From the NCBI GenBank assembly GCA_023935145.1, contig CM043703.1, positions 24,129,727-24,193,726 of the forward strand: 64,000 nucleotides of DNA, in the 5' to 3' direction. Source of the DNA: Bretschneidera sinensis. Taxonomy: Eukaryota; Streptophyta; Magnoliopsida; Brassicales; Akaniaceae. Positions 1 through 11,081 of this stretch are shown here, piece by piece. Position numbers and translations under genes: made by a program. Position 1 is the first letter of the stretch. Each line of letters opens with the position of its first letter. Below the pieces are notes generated by a model. The model had not been told where the DNA came from, ran no database searches, and was given only the letters and a program-made list of their open reading frames with translations.

Positions 1-1
1 T

Positions 2-811
2 GAGGTAGACAAGGCTAAGATCGACATCATATCAAAGTTGCCTCCTCCGATAACAGTCAAGGGTGTCAGAAGTTTTCTTGGACATGGTGGATTTTACCGA
101 CGATTCATCAAGGATTTTTCCAAGACCTCTAGACCTCTTTGTGCATTGTTAGCTAAAGATAATAAGTTTGATTGGAATGATGACTGTATGAAAGCTTTCA
201 ACACATGAAAGAACATGCTCACCTCTGCACCAATAATGAGGGCACCTGATTGGAGTCTTCCATTCGAGCTGATGTGTGATGCCAGTGACTTCTCCTTGGG
301 AGCTGTCTTAGGCCAGAGAATCAATAAGGTACCTCATACTATTTACTATGCTTCTAGATGTTTAAATAATGCACAACTAAACTATTCTACTACTGAAAAG
401 GAATTGTTAGCTGTTATTTTTGCTTTAGAGAAGCTTAGATCATACTTGATTGGCTCTAACGTTTTTGTATTTACTGATCATGCTGTTTTGAGATATTTTT
501 TTTCTAAAAAAGATGCAAAGCCTTGGTTAATCAGATGGGTACTCCTATTGCAAGAGTTTGACTTAGAGATTAAAGACAAGAAGGGCAGTGAGAATGTGGT
601 TACAGATAACTTATTTAGGCTACCTTATGAGGACATAAAAAATGAGCTACTTTTAAATGAGAACTTCCCCAATAAACAATTGTTCGTACTAGAGGTAACA
701 CTTCTATGGTATGCTGATATTGTCAATTATATAACTACTAAGGTTTTTTCTCCAGGTAAGACCAGTCAAGAAAAGAAACGGTTAATATCTATGTCTAGAC
801 ACTACCATTAG
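2..811 (+). pseudogene. Ath-1 pol: reverse transcriptase C-terminus and RNase H
   Basis: The frame from base 2 reads the end of a gypsy reverse transcriptase (motif [20 protein letters not shown]) and, after one in-frame TGA near 207, a full RNase H. The RNase H acidic residues are visible: CDASD near 279, TTEKEL near 393 and TDHA near 472. The enzyme would copy element RNA and degrade the template inside virus-like particles. The sequence after about 640 (to the stop at 811) matches the spacer before the integrase. The internal stop and the following frame breaks make it a pseudogene. It sits directly upstream of the integrase remnant in the same pol order. Confidence 0.85.
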
Positions 812-819
812 GATGACCC

Positions 820-2059
820 CTACCTATGTAAATTATATCTTGATCAAATCATCAGAAGTTGTGTCTCAGAGGAAGAACATTTGAGCTTATTACAACATTG
901 CCATCAGTTTGCTTGTGGAGGACATTTTGGGGCTAAGAGAACAGCTCTTAAGGTATTACAATCTGGTTTTTATTGGCCTAATTTATTTAAAGATGCCTTC
1001 TCATTTTGCAGCTCATGTGATAGATGCCAGCGGACAGGTAATATTTTATCCCGAAATCAGATGCCCTTACAAAATATTCATATAGTATAACTTTTTGATG
1101 TATGGGGTATTGATTTCATGGGTCCATTTCCTAACTCTTATAGTTATTTATATATTCTTGTGGGTCTAGATTATTTGTCCAAATGGATCGAGGCTGTCCC
1201 CTCAAAGACTAATGATCACAGAGTGGTTATGAAGTTTCTACAGGATAACATCTTTACCCGGTTTGGGACTCTAAGAGCAATCATTAGTGATGGCGGCAAC
1301 CACTTTCATCATCACTCTTTTGTCGCACTAATAAGAAAATATGGGATCACCCATAAAGTTGGCACTCCATATCATCCTCAAACCAATGGCCAAGTGGAGA
1401 TAAGTAACCGAAAGATCAAAGGCATCCTCGAAAGAACTATGAATCCTAGTAGGAAGGATTGGTCTTTGCACCTGAATGATGCTTTATGGGCATATAGGAC
1501 AGCTTACAAGACACCAATTGGCATATCTCCATAGCACTTAGTCTTTGGGAAAGCATGCCATCTACTGGTTGAGTTAGAGCATCGAGCATATTGGGCAATA
1601 AAGCAGTTCAATTTTGACATGAAACAAGTGGGTGAGAAGAGGAAGCTGCATTTAAATAAGCTGGAAGAATTAAGGTATGATGCATATGAGAACGCCAAGC
1701 TCTACAAAGAAAGGACAAAAGCCTATCATGATAAGCAACTGGTTAGGAAATAGTTTCATGTGGGACAAAAGTTGTTGCTCTATAACTCAATATTATGACT
1801 GTTCCCAGGCAAATTAAAGTCTTGATGGTTTGGTCCTTATGTGGTCACTAAGGTCTTTCCTCATGGTGCTTTGGAGATCCATGGTTCCAACGGTAATCAG
1901 ACATTCATGGTAAATGGACACAGAGTCAAGCTATATCTTGAAATCAACTTGCCATCTAGAGATAAAGATTTGGCACTTCTATCTATCCAGTATGCGGCAG
2001 AACCGAGAACACTTAAGCCACATGAGGTGGACTCTAAGTGCCCCCTTCCAAGAGAGTAG
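820..2059 (+). pseudogene. Ath-1 pol: integrase, broken
   Basis: The integrase would insert element cDNA into the chromosome. The HHCC zinc domain is present (H-x3-H, then CSSCDRC, about 890-1032). The catalytic core follows: the first Asp in GIDFMGPFP (about 1110), the second in IISDGGNHF (about 1290), and the Glu in NGQVEISNR (about 1395). The flanking text [17 protein letters not shown] and the [17 protein letters not shown] motif are strongly Athila-like. A stop at 1088 interrupts just before the core, another at about 1532 follows it, and a third at about 1751 falls in the C-terminal part, which ends near 2059. The catalytic residues are intact but the frame is not. Confidence 0.87.
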
Positions 2060-2844
2060 CACTGAAGCTACTATAGAGAGAACTTGAGCAGCTCAGACTT
2101 TGATAACCATGTAACTCAAGTGCCTTTATTGAGGTCAGTGGTACTAAGGCCACCGAGTACGGTACAATTTTTTTTAATTGTTCTCATTATTTTTAATTTT
2201 TTAGTTATTTCTATAGTTTATTAAGTTGTCAGCACTTTTTGCCCTTGCGATCGAGCGCACTACACATTGTGCTCGAGCGCACTCTCGCCTTGCGCTCAAT
2301 GGCGTGTGAACACATCACACCAATGCGCACACCTGTGCACGAGTGTGATCGAGTGCACCTGATAATGCACTTGAGCTCACATGGGGCAGAGAGTCATGTG
2401 TTAGTTTTTATTCATTTGTTTCTGTTGCATCCTCACATTTTCACTCTCACACTTTCACTCTCGCACTTTCTCTCACTACTCTCTTACTCTCGTATGACAC
2501 TCAAACTCTCACCACCCACTCTCACCGCCTATCACCACCACATCACCACCGCAACACCGTCAAGAACCCCCATTCACCATCGCTCACACCCACGTGCACA
2601 CTAAGTAATAACTCATGCCCATTTTACCCTTAATTTCTCATATCATCCCATTTTTGAATTTCTTTGATTTACTTATTGTTTTTAAATAATTTAATTCATA
2701 TATATATATATATATATATATATTCTCTCTTATGCTCTTGGGTTGTATCTAGTCATTTTATAAGAGGTTGAGACTTTGTAGGGTGCTGCTCACAGCTTCA
2801 AAACCATTGTTGCCTATAACTTGTTTGATAGATTGCTTGACCCA
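2060..2844 (+). other. Ath-1 spacer between integrase and env-position ORF
   Basis: No credible gene. Short open stretches here have no recognisable motif. Bases 2245-2375 hold a cluster of GCGATCGAGCGC/GTGCTCGAGCGC-type motifs like those in Athila LTRs, and a related motif lies near 2840. A pyrimidine-rich CT/CAC-repetitive stretch spans about 2430-2590. A TA microsatellite occupies about 2698-2722. Confidence 0.6.
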
Positions 2845-4094
2845 GTGCGCTCGAGCACAAGGAGTCCGTGATTGAGCGCAAGACAGAGTGTGATCAAGCG
2901 CACTACACTGAGATCAGGTGCAAATCCTGCAGAAGCCTCATCTAACATACCTAAACAGACAGCCTCCACCTCCCGTGCCTCGGGCTCCCGTGCCCAGTCA
3001 TCCCGGTCCAGTTTTAAACAACGAAAGATCTTGTTTGAAACTACATTCAACATAGATGCTGACTTCAAGAACTTAGAAGCCACTCAATGGGCGGTTGAAG
3101 AGTTCAAACACCTGGGATTTAAGAGGTTGTTTAAGCTGGTATACTCTACTGCCTACACCCAGTTCATTGTCCAGCTCTACGAGAACATATCTTTCGACTG
3201 CAGCAAGCTGGGTGCCTTGTCCTCATCGGTCCAGGGCAAGTATATTGATGTGACTTCTGCTAATATAGCTACTGCTCTTCATTGTTATGATGAGTCCCTT
3301 CCTGAGGACACTCAAATGGAGGAGCAGCCAGAGCCCTTTCATCTACCCTACATCAATGAGGACATATGTGCTGGGTAGTATGCCGATCGGCACAACAACA
3401 CGGAGAGCCGGTCTAAGTTACCTCCACGACTCTGACTCGTGGATTCCATTGTTCAGCGGAATGTATGTCTATTGGGGCACAAGACCCAGATGAGGGACCA
3501 ATTCTTACAGGCATTGTATGCATTCCACTGAGGCCACTGGTACTCCATCCCGGCTGTCATCTGGAGCCAGTTACATAAGTTCTGGGACCACGTCTATGCA
3601 CACCAAGTCACAACGATGAATGCATGGGGGCTCGCATTCCTGTTCCTCCTTAGCTACATATTCAAGAAGAAGGGGATTACGGGCTCCTCCATTGATGGAC
3701 TAGTGAGTGACCACCCATTCTCTGGGAAGAGCCAATGGACCCTAAGCCAGTCGCACATGCCCAGAGGACCCCAAGGGCATGCTCTGCTGCTGAGAGGGTG
3801 GAGGATGATCTCATGGAGACCGAAGACCCCACAACGAGCCATACTTGGGAGGAGGACCATCCGGACATGGGACCCACTGAGTACTAGTACATTCTCGAGG
3901 AGATGTTCTCTTTCTGGTGTGAGCTCTCTGACATCTGGCAGGAATATAGGGAGGCTACATTGCTCGTGCATCAGCGCATTGATGGTTTAGAGGCACATTT
4001 TACGAGGTAAAAGGCGATGCTCAAGGCCATTCTTGATCAACTACCTCCCGCTCCTGTCACCTCATTGACTGTACCACCTGGAGACCAGCAGTGA
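2845..4094 (+). pseudogene. Ath-1 env-position ORF (plant transposon protein type), broken
   Basis: Athila elements often carry an extra ORF after integrase, in the position of a retroviral envelope gene; its function in plants is unproven. Here the clearest block is 2872-3378. It has a Ser/Ala/Arg-rich N-terminal part, then a conserved-looking domain with WAVEEFKHLGFKRLF and the phrase QGKYIDVTSANIATAL. After the stop at 3378 related sequence continues in other frames, for example AFLFLLSYIFKKKG near 3640 and a C-terminal acidic, probably helical stretch (EEMFSFWCELSDIWQEYREA, about 3897-3956). I see no convincing signal peptide or C-terminal membrane anchor. Several frame changes and stops show it is dead. 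The family assignment rests on position and flavour, not a database match. Confidence 0.6.
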
Positions 4095-5497
4095 GAGAGG
4101 TGCACCATCTGGTTGAAGACGTAAAACTTACCGCTCATAGGAGGCACCTCACAGCATATCCTTTTATTTTTAGTATTTTTCACATTTATTGTTAGTATTT
4201 ACTTTTATAACTATTTATTATTAGTATCTCTTTTTTTCCACTATTACGTTGTTTTTCTTTTTCAGGGACAATGTGTGTGCATCAGTTCAAGTTTGGGAGT
4301 GTGCTACGAGCCATGCCAGCCATCTAGTTCTCCATCTCCCAGGTCAGATCTTCACATGTCACTCACACATTGGGGACAGTGTGTAAATTAAGTTTGGAAG
4401 TATGGGAGACACATTCACACACTCTATCCCAGTTTTTTTATTATTAAAAAGATAAATACATGTTCATATTGTTTTGAAAATTTTGGTTGAATCAAATATT
4501 ATGGTAAGATTTTATCAGTAAGCTTAAAATCTGTAACACATGGTCTAGTAATAAAGTTTTAAAAGTTTAATTACTTACTTCAAGGCATTTAAGAATTCAC
4601 AAGTTTGATCTAAATCTGACACGAGCACATTAGCACATAATCGTGTGGGGTATGACATACAATTTTTATATATATGTTTCCATGGCCTAACTATAATCGG
4701 ATGACTTGTTAGAAGAACACTTTGGCATAGAAAATTAGAAAAAAAAAATTGCACAAAAAGAGAAAATAAAATGCTCCTAATGATCATTAAATAAACTTTC
4801 CACTGAGTAACTGGACCTCTTGCCTCAATAAGTAGTAAGTGTTCACGTCAAAAGGTGGGAATTGTGCTTATAATGATCATTAAATAAAGTTTCCACTGAG
4901 TAACTGGACCTCTTGCCTCAATAAGCAGTGAGTGTTCATGTCAAAAGGTGGGAATTGGGCTTGGCAGCATTAAGATCAGTTAGTTTCATAGCATTTTTTA
5001 CTCGAGTTAGTAAGTCCTTAGAAGTGTCTTTACACCTAATGCCCTAAAACCATCTGGTTTGGGAATCATTGGCTAAACACTCACTACATGGGTCAATTAG
5101 AAAGCTTAAGGGAACTCAACATGGCAAAAATCTCATAATAAAAGAAAAAGAAAGAAATAAAACTATGCCATTATTGTTCATTCTGATAGGAAATTCGATG
5201 AATGTTGAGATATCGAAACACTACACATTGGAGTTATTTGGAAGCTTGATCTTTTATGTGCTAATTCACTACACACTAAGTCAGACTTGTGATGCTTTAA
5301 CCAGCCTCGAGTAAGTAATTAGGTTTTAAAACTCTAATTCATTGTGAAGATGTGTTTATTTTTTAAGCCTGCTTATGAATAAATATCATGGTTTTGTGTG
5401 CAACCCAAATTTTTAGATATCATGAATGATGAATTTATCTTTGTTATTGTTTTCAGTTAGTTTTTCATTTTGTGTTGCTAAGGGACTAGCAATATGT
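4095..5497 (+). other. Ath-1 3' noncoding tract
   Basis: No gene. It opens with a block around 4112-4160 (GAAGACGTAAAACTTACCGC then GGAGGCACCTCACAGC) that recurs at the same place in Ath-2 and Ath-3. A pyrimidine-rich run ends in TTTTTCAG|GGACAA at 4265, which resembles a splice acceptor. Polypurine-like copies AAGTTTGGGAG (4289) and AAGTTTGGAAG (4390) precede the terminal one at 5498. The small open stretch at 5069-5314 looks fortuitous. Confidence 0.6.
4778..4963 (+). repeat. Tandem duplication, period about 93 bp, in Ath-1
   Basis: Two head-to-tail copies begin TAATGATCATTAAATAAA at 4778 and 4871 and share the text GAGTAACTGGACCTCTTGCC. The same duplication is visible in Ath-2 (about 45760-45940, opposite strand). 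Ath-3 has a single copy near 57740-57800. Confidence 0.8.
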
Positions 5498-5510
5498 AAG
5501 TTTGGAGGTG
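5498..5510 (+). promoter_or_regulatory. Ath-1 polypurine tract
   Basis: AAGTTTGGAGGTG lies immediately upstream of the LTR start TGATAAGTGC. This is the expected site for priming plus-strand cDNA. Confidence 0.8.
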
Positions 5511-6710
5511 TGATAAGTGCTTAAATATTCATATTTAAGCCCCTTAATTTACATTTGTTAAGCTCTTTGTTTACATATTTTATTCTATTTTACTTCATTT
5601 TTGTGTTTTTTTTTTATTTTATGTTTTTATGGGTTCTTAGAGAAAAAATTGGCATTTTAGAACTCAAAAAAAGAAAATTTGAAGACTTGGAAGCAGCCAA
5701 GTGCGATCGAGCATAGAAGATTGTGATCGAGCGCACAAGCACTCGTGCGCACACATAAAAGGCTCAATCGCAACCCTACACTCGAGCTCAAGAGCATGGG
5801 ATCGAGCGCACACGTGCAGTAAAACGGCAAAGCTAGTTTTGGAAAGAATAGTTTGGGTCTTGTTTTGGAAATTATGGTTTCAAGGTGTCCTTAGAACCTT
5901 ATAAATAGGCTTGTAAGACACAAAAACTTTACTTTTAATCTTCTTTTGAGTTGTAAGCTTTGGAGACGAAATGACGACTCTTCTCCGCAGTATTTTTTTG
6001 GGTTTATTCTTCTCTTTTTAGTTTATATTATGAAGATGTGTAACATCATCACCATGTGTAACTAACTTACTAATAGGGCTCGATTGAAGCCCTAATTATG
6101 CTTTTCCATATATGAGTATTGTTGCCTTTGCAATAACTGTATTATGATGCTTTAATTGATTAATGCATGTTTTATTGAATTTCTCAAATGTGTTTGCCTG
6201 ATCAACATATGCATGTGGTATGGATTAGTTAGTTATATCAATTTGGATGACCGAGTCTTGGGTCTGACACTAGTAACAAAAGAAATCCATGCCGGATTCT
6301 TGGGTTAATCAATATAGGAAACTGGGAGTATATAACATGCCCTAGGTCTTGTGTGTTTGTCGATTTTCATAGAACTTATGCTCTCTTAAAAAACAACTTA
6401 GTATACACCATGTTAAATCCTTCAAGAAAGAAAAGAGTTAGAGTATACACCATGCCCCTAGGTTGACAACATTAGGTATTCATAGTATGGTTAGAGCATT
6501 GACACATTACTTATTGGGAAAGTATGATTAGCGGTGGATATCAAAGCCCTATGTTTCTATCATCATCGAATTCAAAATCAATATTTATTTCTATCATTTT
6601 ATATTGCGAAACTGATTCTAAAACGAAATTCACCAATCGCTGTGGAGATGATCTCGCATTTGCACACTATGCTACTATTGACCTTGTGCACTTGCAAGTA
6701 AAACTGTTCA
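5511..6710 (+). repeat. Ath-1 3' LTR, truncated at its 3' end
   Basis: Starts TGATAAGTGCTTAAATATTC directly after the polypurine tract and matches the Ath-2 LTR (read on -). It contains GATCGAGCGCAC-type motifs at about 5700-5815 and a TATA box at 5900. The match to Ath-2 stops near GCAAGTAAAAC (about 6710). The terminal segment ending in ACAACA is missing. Confidence 0.85.
5900..5908 (+). promoter_or_regulatory. TATA box in Ath-1 LTR
   Basis: TATAAATAG lies about 85 bases after the GATCGAGCGCAC motif cluster. The same element is at the matching place in Ath-2 (44790-44798, -). Confidence 0.65.
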
Positions 6711-6746
6711 AACATTTTCTTATTAATTTAGATATATTTTTGCACA

Positions 6747-8260
6747 GCAGCTACCATAGTGTTTACTTTAAAGATTGGAGACCTCATCTGTATGGAGCCA
6801 CTTATGAGATATTCATGGGTTATAAGAGTTTGACATATTTACCTACCTAGAGAGAGTTGAATTTGAGGCAAAGATGGTGGATGGAGTTGATTAGTGACTA
6901 CAATTGTACAATTCACTATCATCTAGAAAATACAAAGATGATAGTTGATGCATTGATAGAAAATGTACAAGAAGATTAACTACTATTGAAAGTCGTGATG
7001 TGTAATTGATGATAGATTAAGAGAGATAAGAAGGAAGTTAAATATCAGTGATAGAGAATCATTTTTAACAAATATGGTTGTACAGTCATCCATAGTAAAA
7101 TACTTGTTAGAGATGCAAGGTAGAGATAAAGAGATAGAGAAGATTAAGCAGGAAATGCTTAATAGAAGGTAATATGAGTTCAAAAATTATAAATGATGGT
7201 ATTCTGGTCTTAGAACATAGAATTTGTGTTCCCAATAATGTAGAGTTGAGAAAGGAGATAATGAGAAAGGCACATGATGATATAGATTCGATGCAACCAA
7301 CTAACAATAAGATGTATAGAGGATTGAGACAAAAATTTTGGTTGTCAGGATTGAAGAGGGATGTAGCTAAGATTGTGAGGTTGTATGGAGCACCATTGAG
7401 CATAGTGTCAAATAGAGATGCTAGATTTACATCTTGGTTTAGGAGAGGCTTTCAGAAAGCCAGGGGTACACAGTTACAATTTAATATAACTTTTCATGCT
7501 CAAACAGAAATGATTATTAGAGTACTAGAAGATATGTTAAGGGAAAATATGATGAGTTTCTCAGTAAGTTGGGATGCTTGCATGCCATCAATTGAAATTG
7601 CTTATAATAATCAGTATCAAACTAGTATTGGGATGGCACCATTTGAGGTCTTATATGGTAGGAGGTGTAAAACTCCAGTATTTTGGGAAGAAGTCAGAGA
7701 TAGAAAGATATTTGGTCCAAAAATGATAGATTTGACTACTGAGAGGATCAAACTGGTTAGAAAGAACCTTAGAGCAACACAGAACAGACAGAAGAGATAT
7801 GCTGATAATAGAAGATGACCTCTCGAGTTTTAAGTTGGTGATTGAGTATTTTTGAAGATATCTCCGTGGAAGGGCGTGTTGAGGTTTAAAAAGAAAGGAA
7901 AGTTGAGCCCGACATTTGTGGGGCAATATGAGGTGATTGAGAGAGTTGGACCAGTAGTATATAGATTGGATTTCCCTCCAGAGTTAAAGCAATTACATAA
8001 TGTGTTTCATGTCTCACTTTTGAGAAAGTACTTACACGATGAATCCCATAGTATCTTGAATCAGGTGATAGAACTTCAGGAAAATTTGACTTTTATGTAA
8101 GTACCAGTTAGAATTCTAGATAGAAAGGAATAGTCTTACGCAATAAAATCATTCATTTGATTCAAATATTATAGTAGAACAAAGATGTCGAAGAAGTCAC
8201 TTAGGAGCATGAAGCAAGAATGAGGAAAAAATACCCCCAACTCTTTTATGAATTAGTTAG
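6747..8260 (+). pseudogene. Chr-1 pol fragment: RNase H tail, integrase, chromodomain remnant
   Basis: RNase H sequence (WRPHLYGATYE, KSLTYLPT) appears from about 6775. The integrase is cleanest at 7174-7818. It joins LSGLKRDVA straight to AKIVRLYGAPLS. Compared with Chr-2, this removes the Cys pair of the zinc domain and the first catalytic Asp while staying in frame. The second Asp appears in NRDARF and the Glu position in QTEMII. A GPY/F-like segment (FVGQYEVIERVGPVVYRLDF) lies at 7852-8100. A chromodomain remnant follows, starting VPVRILDRKE near 8102. Chromodomains steer integration to marked chromatin. Many stops, including at 6848 and 7816, make this a pseudogene. Confidence 0.83.
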
Positions 8261-8299
8261 GAAATTTTAGGGATGAAATTTTTGTAAGGTGGGTACAAT

Positions 8300-10278
8300 T
8301 GTAATACCCGTATTTGTAAAGAAAGGGTAAAGAAGTAATTTAATAAATATGACATGGAGTTAAAATAATATATATATATATATATGTATGTGTGTATGTG
8401 CGAAAGATTTAATTTTTATAAAACAATTCTTTAAAAATAAAAAAAACGGACGCGAGGTGGTGTAAAGAAAAAGAAAAAGAAAATAAATAAATAAATAAAA
8501 AATCATCCAGATAAAGGAAAAAGAAAAAAAAATTGAAAAAAATAAGGGACGTGGCAACACTTGGCTCCAGGTGTTGCCAAATGAAATTTGCACTCTTGCA
8601 TGTTGCACAGCAAGAAAGCAAATGGGGAACAGTGCCGCTAAAAATTTATTATATATATTGAATTGTTTTATTAGTTTTACCAAATCCAGTTTGGTTTTCT
8701 CCTTTCCTCAATTCAAACTACTTTATTTCTTTAAACACTTGGGGACCGAAAGAAATATTGAAAGAGCAAAATTTGGAAGGGGTTTACAGGAGAATTTTAT
8801 AAAGAGGCACGGTAAGCTCTGAGAAAAACAAAAGGTAATAACATGAATTTTATTTTTGAAATTTAACATACATGAAATTTCCCGGAATTCACAGTGGGAA
8901 TTTTCAAATGGTACGAATTATGGGAGAATTGAAGAAAAAAATTAGAAATTTTAATATAAATATTATGTCAGGAAAGGCAAGAAGGTGATCCACGGGTAGC
9001 TCTAAGTACTACATGATGAGTTAGATTTACTTTAAATAATCAAGATAAATATGAAATATATAGTGATAATATTAGAATAAATCATTAACTTATGATTATA
9101 TGAAAGTTGGTTGATATGTATGATAGGAATAGTGGATGTATAGAGAATTATTTTATGAGAAACAAGATTATTGGAATAATAAGTCGATTTAATAATAAAG
9201 GTGATAAGTGAAATTCTTGATGAACTATGGTTGATGATTTGATATGATTTATGAGGAGAGGACTTTAGTGAAAATTTTTAAATAATAATTTGAGAATAAT
9301 CAGGATAGCTAATTTAATTATTTGAATTCTTGTTTGTTTTTATATTATTGTTCATATGCATAAGCATGAAATAAAAGAACTGGGAGGGAGCCGGTCTAAA
9401 TGAAGAACCGGGAGGGCTGGTATATGCTGGAAATAAAAGAACCGGGGAGGGGCTGGTCTAAATGAAATAAAAGAATCGGGAAGGCAACCAGTCTAAGATA
9501 AAAAAAAAAACATGTCGACATGTGGGAAGACGTTCCCTAATAATAATTCATGCATTGCATCTGTTTTAAATATTGATTGTATTACTAAAATGCTGAAGTG
9601 TTGTTTGTTATTGTATATTTATTTATCGATGAATGAATCTCATAAAGATAGAGTTATAGTGAGAAGGAAACATTGAAATATAATATGATAAGAACTATCT
9701 AAATGGTAGACTATATGTTGTGAACCTCATAACGAGGTAATTATGAGATAATTGATGGTCTTAAGGTGAACAAATATATAAGAAGAAGAGATTGATAGAG
9801 AATGAGACTTATGATATGTGTAGTGATAGTAGAATGCTATTATCAAGTTATATGAGATATAAATGATAAAATATTAAAAGACTATTTATACAAATTGAAT
9901 ACTTCTAGTAAATTTAATTCACTAAGCTTGTGAAGCTCATCCCTCATTGTATAATGATTTTAGGTAGCAGGCAGGACAAATAGTTTGGTGAGTTGAGGTT
10001 CAGATGAAATCATTATCTGTAAGCCACGTACGTGTCCACATCCTCAGACTAATGAGAAAATAAAATGAAAATTTATTTATAAATATTCATGCATTTTATG
10101 TTGTATATAATATATAAGTCAAGATCAGAATGATGTATCTCCCTTGTTGAAAGTTGAGGATTGATGTAAAAATTTATGTTGCCATTATTTTTTCTTGTTG
10201 CATATATGTGTCATGCTAAGATTTTCAAAATGTGACAACACTGTCTCGGGGGTGGCTAACCCGGGATGGGTCGTTACA
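8300..10278 (+). repeat. Chr-1 3' LTR (about 1.98 kb)
   Basis: Begins TGTAATACCCG and ends GGGTCGTTACA. Both ends match the Chr-2 LTR read on the - strand (31208-38878). A purine-rich tract (GTAAGGTGGG) precedes it. The LTR is AT-rich, with a TA/TG microsatellite near 8371 and a degenerate GGGAGG-type repeat near 9370-9500. Small ORFs inside it look fortuitous. Confidence 0.85.
9365..9505 (+). repeat. Degenerate tandem repeat in Chr-1 LTR, about 34-bp unit
   Basis: About four imperfect units of the form AAATAAAAGAACCGGGAGGG followed by GCTGGTCTAAATG. A 14-bp palindrome ACATGTCGACATGT follows at 9510-9523. Chr-2 has the same palindrome next to its own 30-bp array (37616-37629). Confidence 0.7.
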
Positions 10279-10324
10279 ATTACTCTCTACGAAACGACAA
10301 CGCACGCTTAAAACATTTAATGAC

Positions 10325-10600
10325 CCAACATTTAATGCTCTAAAAATAGCCTAAAGCCTCTCGTGGGCCCAAAACGAAAAAACCTCCCGTGGGCCTGGAA
10401 CAAAAGGGTTTTCATGGGCTAAAAAAGGAAAAATTCTTCCATAGGCCCAAGCAAAGAGAGTCTACCATGAGCCCATAATGAAAGAGCCTCCTACGGGCTT
10501 TAAACAAAAAATCTCCCTGGGCCCAAAAGGTAAAAAGTATTCCACAAGCCCAAAACCAAGAGCACCCACCATGGGCCCAAAGTAAAAAATTCCTCTGCAA
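10325..10600 (+). repeat. Degenerate repeats built on TGGGCC
   Basis: About eight imperfect units, each with a GTGGGCCCA-, CTGGGCCCA- or CATAGGCCCA-like core followed by an A-rich spacer such as AAACGAAAAA, spaced roughly 30-40 bp. TGGGCC/T is the plant site II motif recognised by TCP transcription factors; any binding here is inference. Confidence 0.6.
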
Positions 10601-10650
10601 TAACCAAAAATCCATTCAAACCCACGCCTCATCAAAAGGTCTCCAAAGCT

Positions 10651-11081
10651 GAGCATATTGACTACTACTCAAATGCTCGGTCCAACGTCTCCAAGGCCGA
10701 GCATATTGACTGCTGCTCAAATGCTCGATCCAATGTCTCCATGGCCAAGCATATTGACTGCTGCTCAAATGCTCGGTCCAACATCTCCAAAGCCGAGCAT
10801 ATTGACTACTGCTCAAATGCTCGGTCCAACATCTCCAAGACCGAGCACATTGATTATTTCTCAAATGCTCGGTCTAATGTCTCCAAGGCCGAGCATATTA
10901 ATTTATGCTCAAATGCTCGATCCAACTTTTCAAAGACCGAGCATATTGACTACTGCTCAAATGCTCGATCAAACATCTCCAAAGCTAAGCATAATGATTA
11001 TTGCTCAAGTGCTCGATCCAACGTCTCTAAGGTTGAGCATATTGACTGTACTCAAATGCTCGGCCCAATATCTCCAAGGCT
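10651..11081 (+). repeat. 48-bp tandem array, nine units
   Basis: Units start at 10651, 10699, 10747, 10795, 10843, 10891, 10939, 10987 and 11035, the last one base short. Most units hold an inverted repeat CCGAGCAT ... ATGCTCGG around a 16-base spacer, so each could form a hairpin. Because 48 is a multiple of three, several frames stay open on both strands. Those ORFs are a by-product of the repeat. Confidence 0.93.

Larger units (their letters stand above)
1..6710 (+). mobile_element. Ath-1: Athila-type Ty3/gypsy retrotransposon, 3' part
   Basis: The window opens inside pol. Order on the + strand is end of reverse transcriptase, RNase H, integrase, a separate env-position ORF, a long 3' noncoding tract, polypurine tract and 3' LTR. 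That order, and a tRNA-Asp-type primer site in its two relatives here (Ath-2, Ath-3), are typical of the Athila lineage. The LTR lacks about its last 50 bases: its match to the Ath-2 LTR stops near 6710, before the terminal segment ending in ACAACA. Chromovirus sequence follows. Stops and frameshifts in every domain show it is a dead copy. Confidence 0.88.
6747..10278 (+). mobile_element. Chr-1: Tekay/Del-type chromovirus, 5'-truncated
   Basis: A + strand Ty3/gypsy fragment that starts abruptly inside RNase H (near 6747) and runs through integrase, a chromodomain remnant and a complete-looking 3' LTR. Its protein and LTR are close relatives of Chr-2 on the other strand (for example LKQLHNVFHVSLLRKYLHDE in both). 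The left end abuts the broken Ath-1 LTR, with about 35 unexplained bases (6711-6746) between, so the junction is a rearrangement and not an insertion end. The right flank 10279-10283 is ATTAC; its left partner is lost. Confidence 0.85.

Noticed and set aside
2239..2604. 121-codon ORF rich in His, Ser and Leu on +
   Set aside because: Lies in the Ath-1 spacer over the palindromic motif cluster and CT/CAC-rich DNA; no family resemblance.
7107..7403. Leu/Ile/Ser-rich ORF on - resembling a membrane protein
   Set aside because: Antisense of the Chr-1 integrase coding sequence.
8360..8683. Phe-rich, membrane-like ORF on -
   Set aside because: Poly-A/T-rich LTR sequence of Chr-1 produces Phe/Leu runs; no start context or homologue in the Chr-2 LTR.
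10651..11081. CRISPR-like regular repeats
   Set aside because: No unique spacers: the full 48-bp unit repeats, in a plant LTR, with no cas genes.
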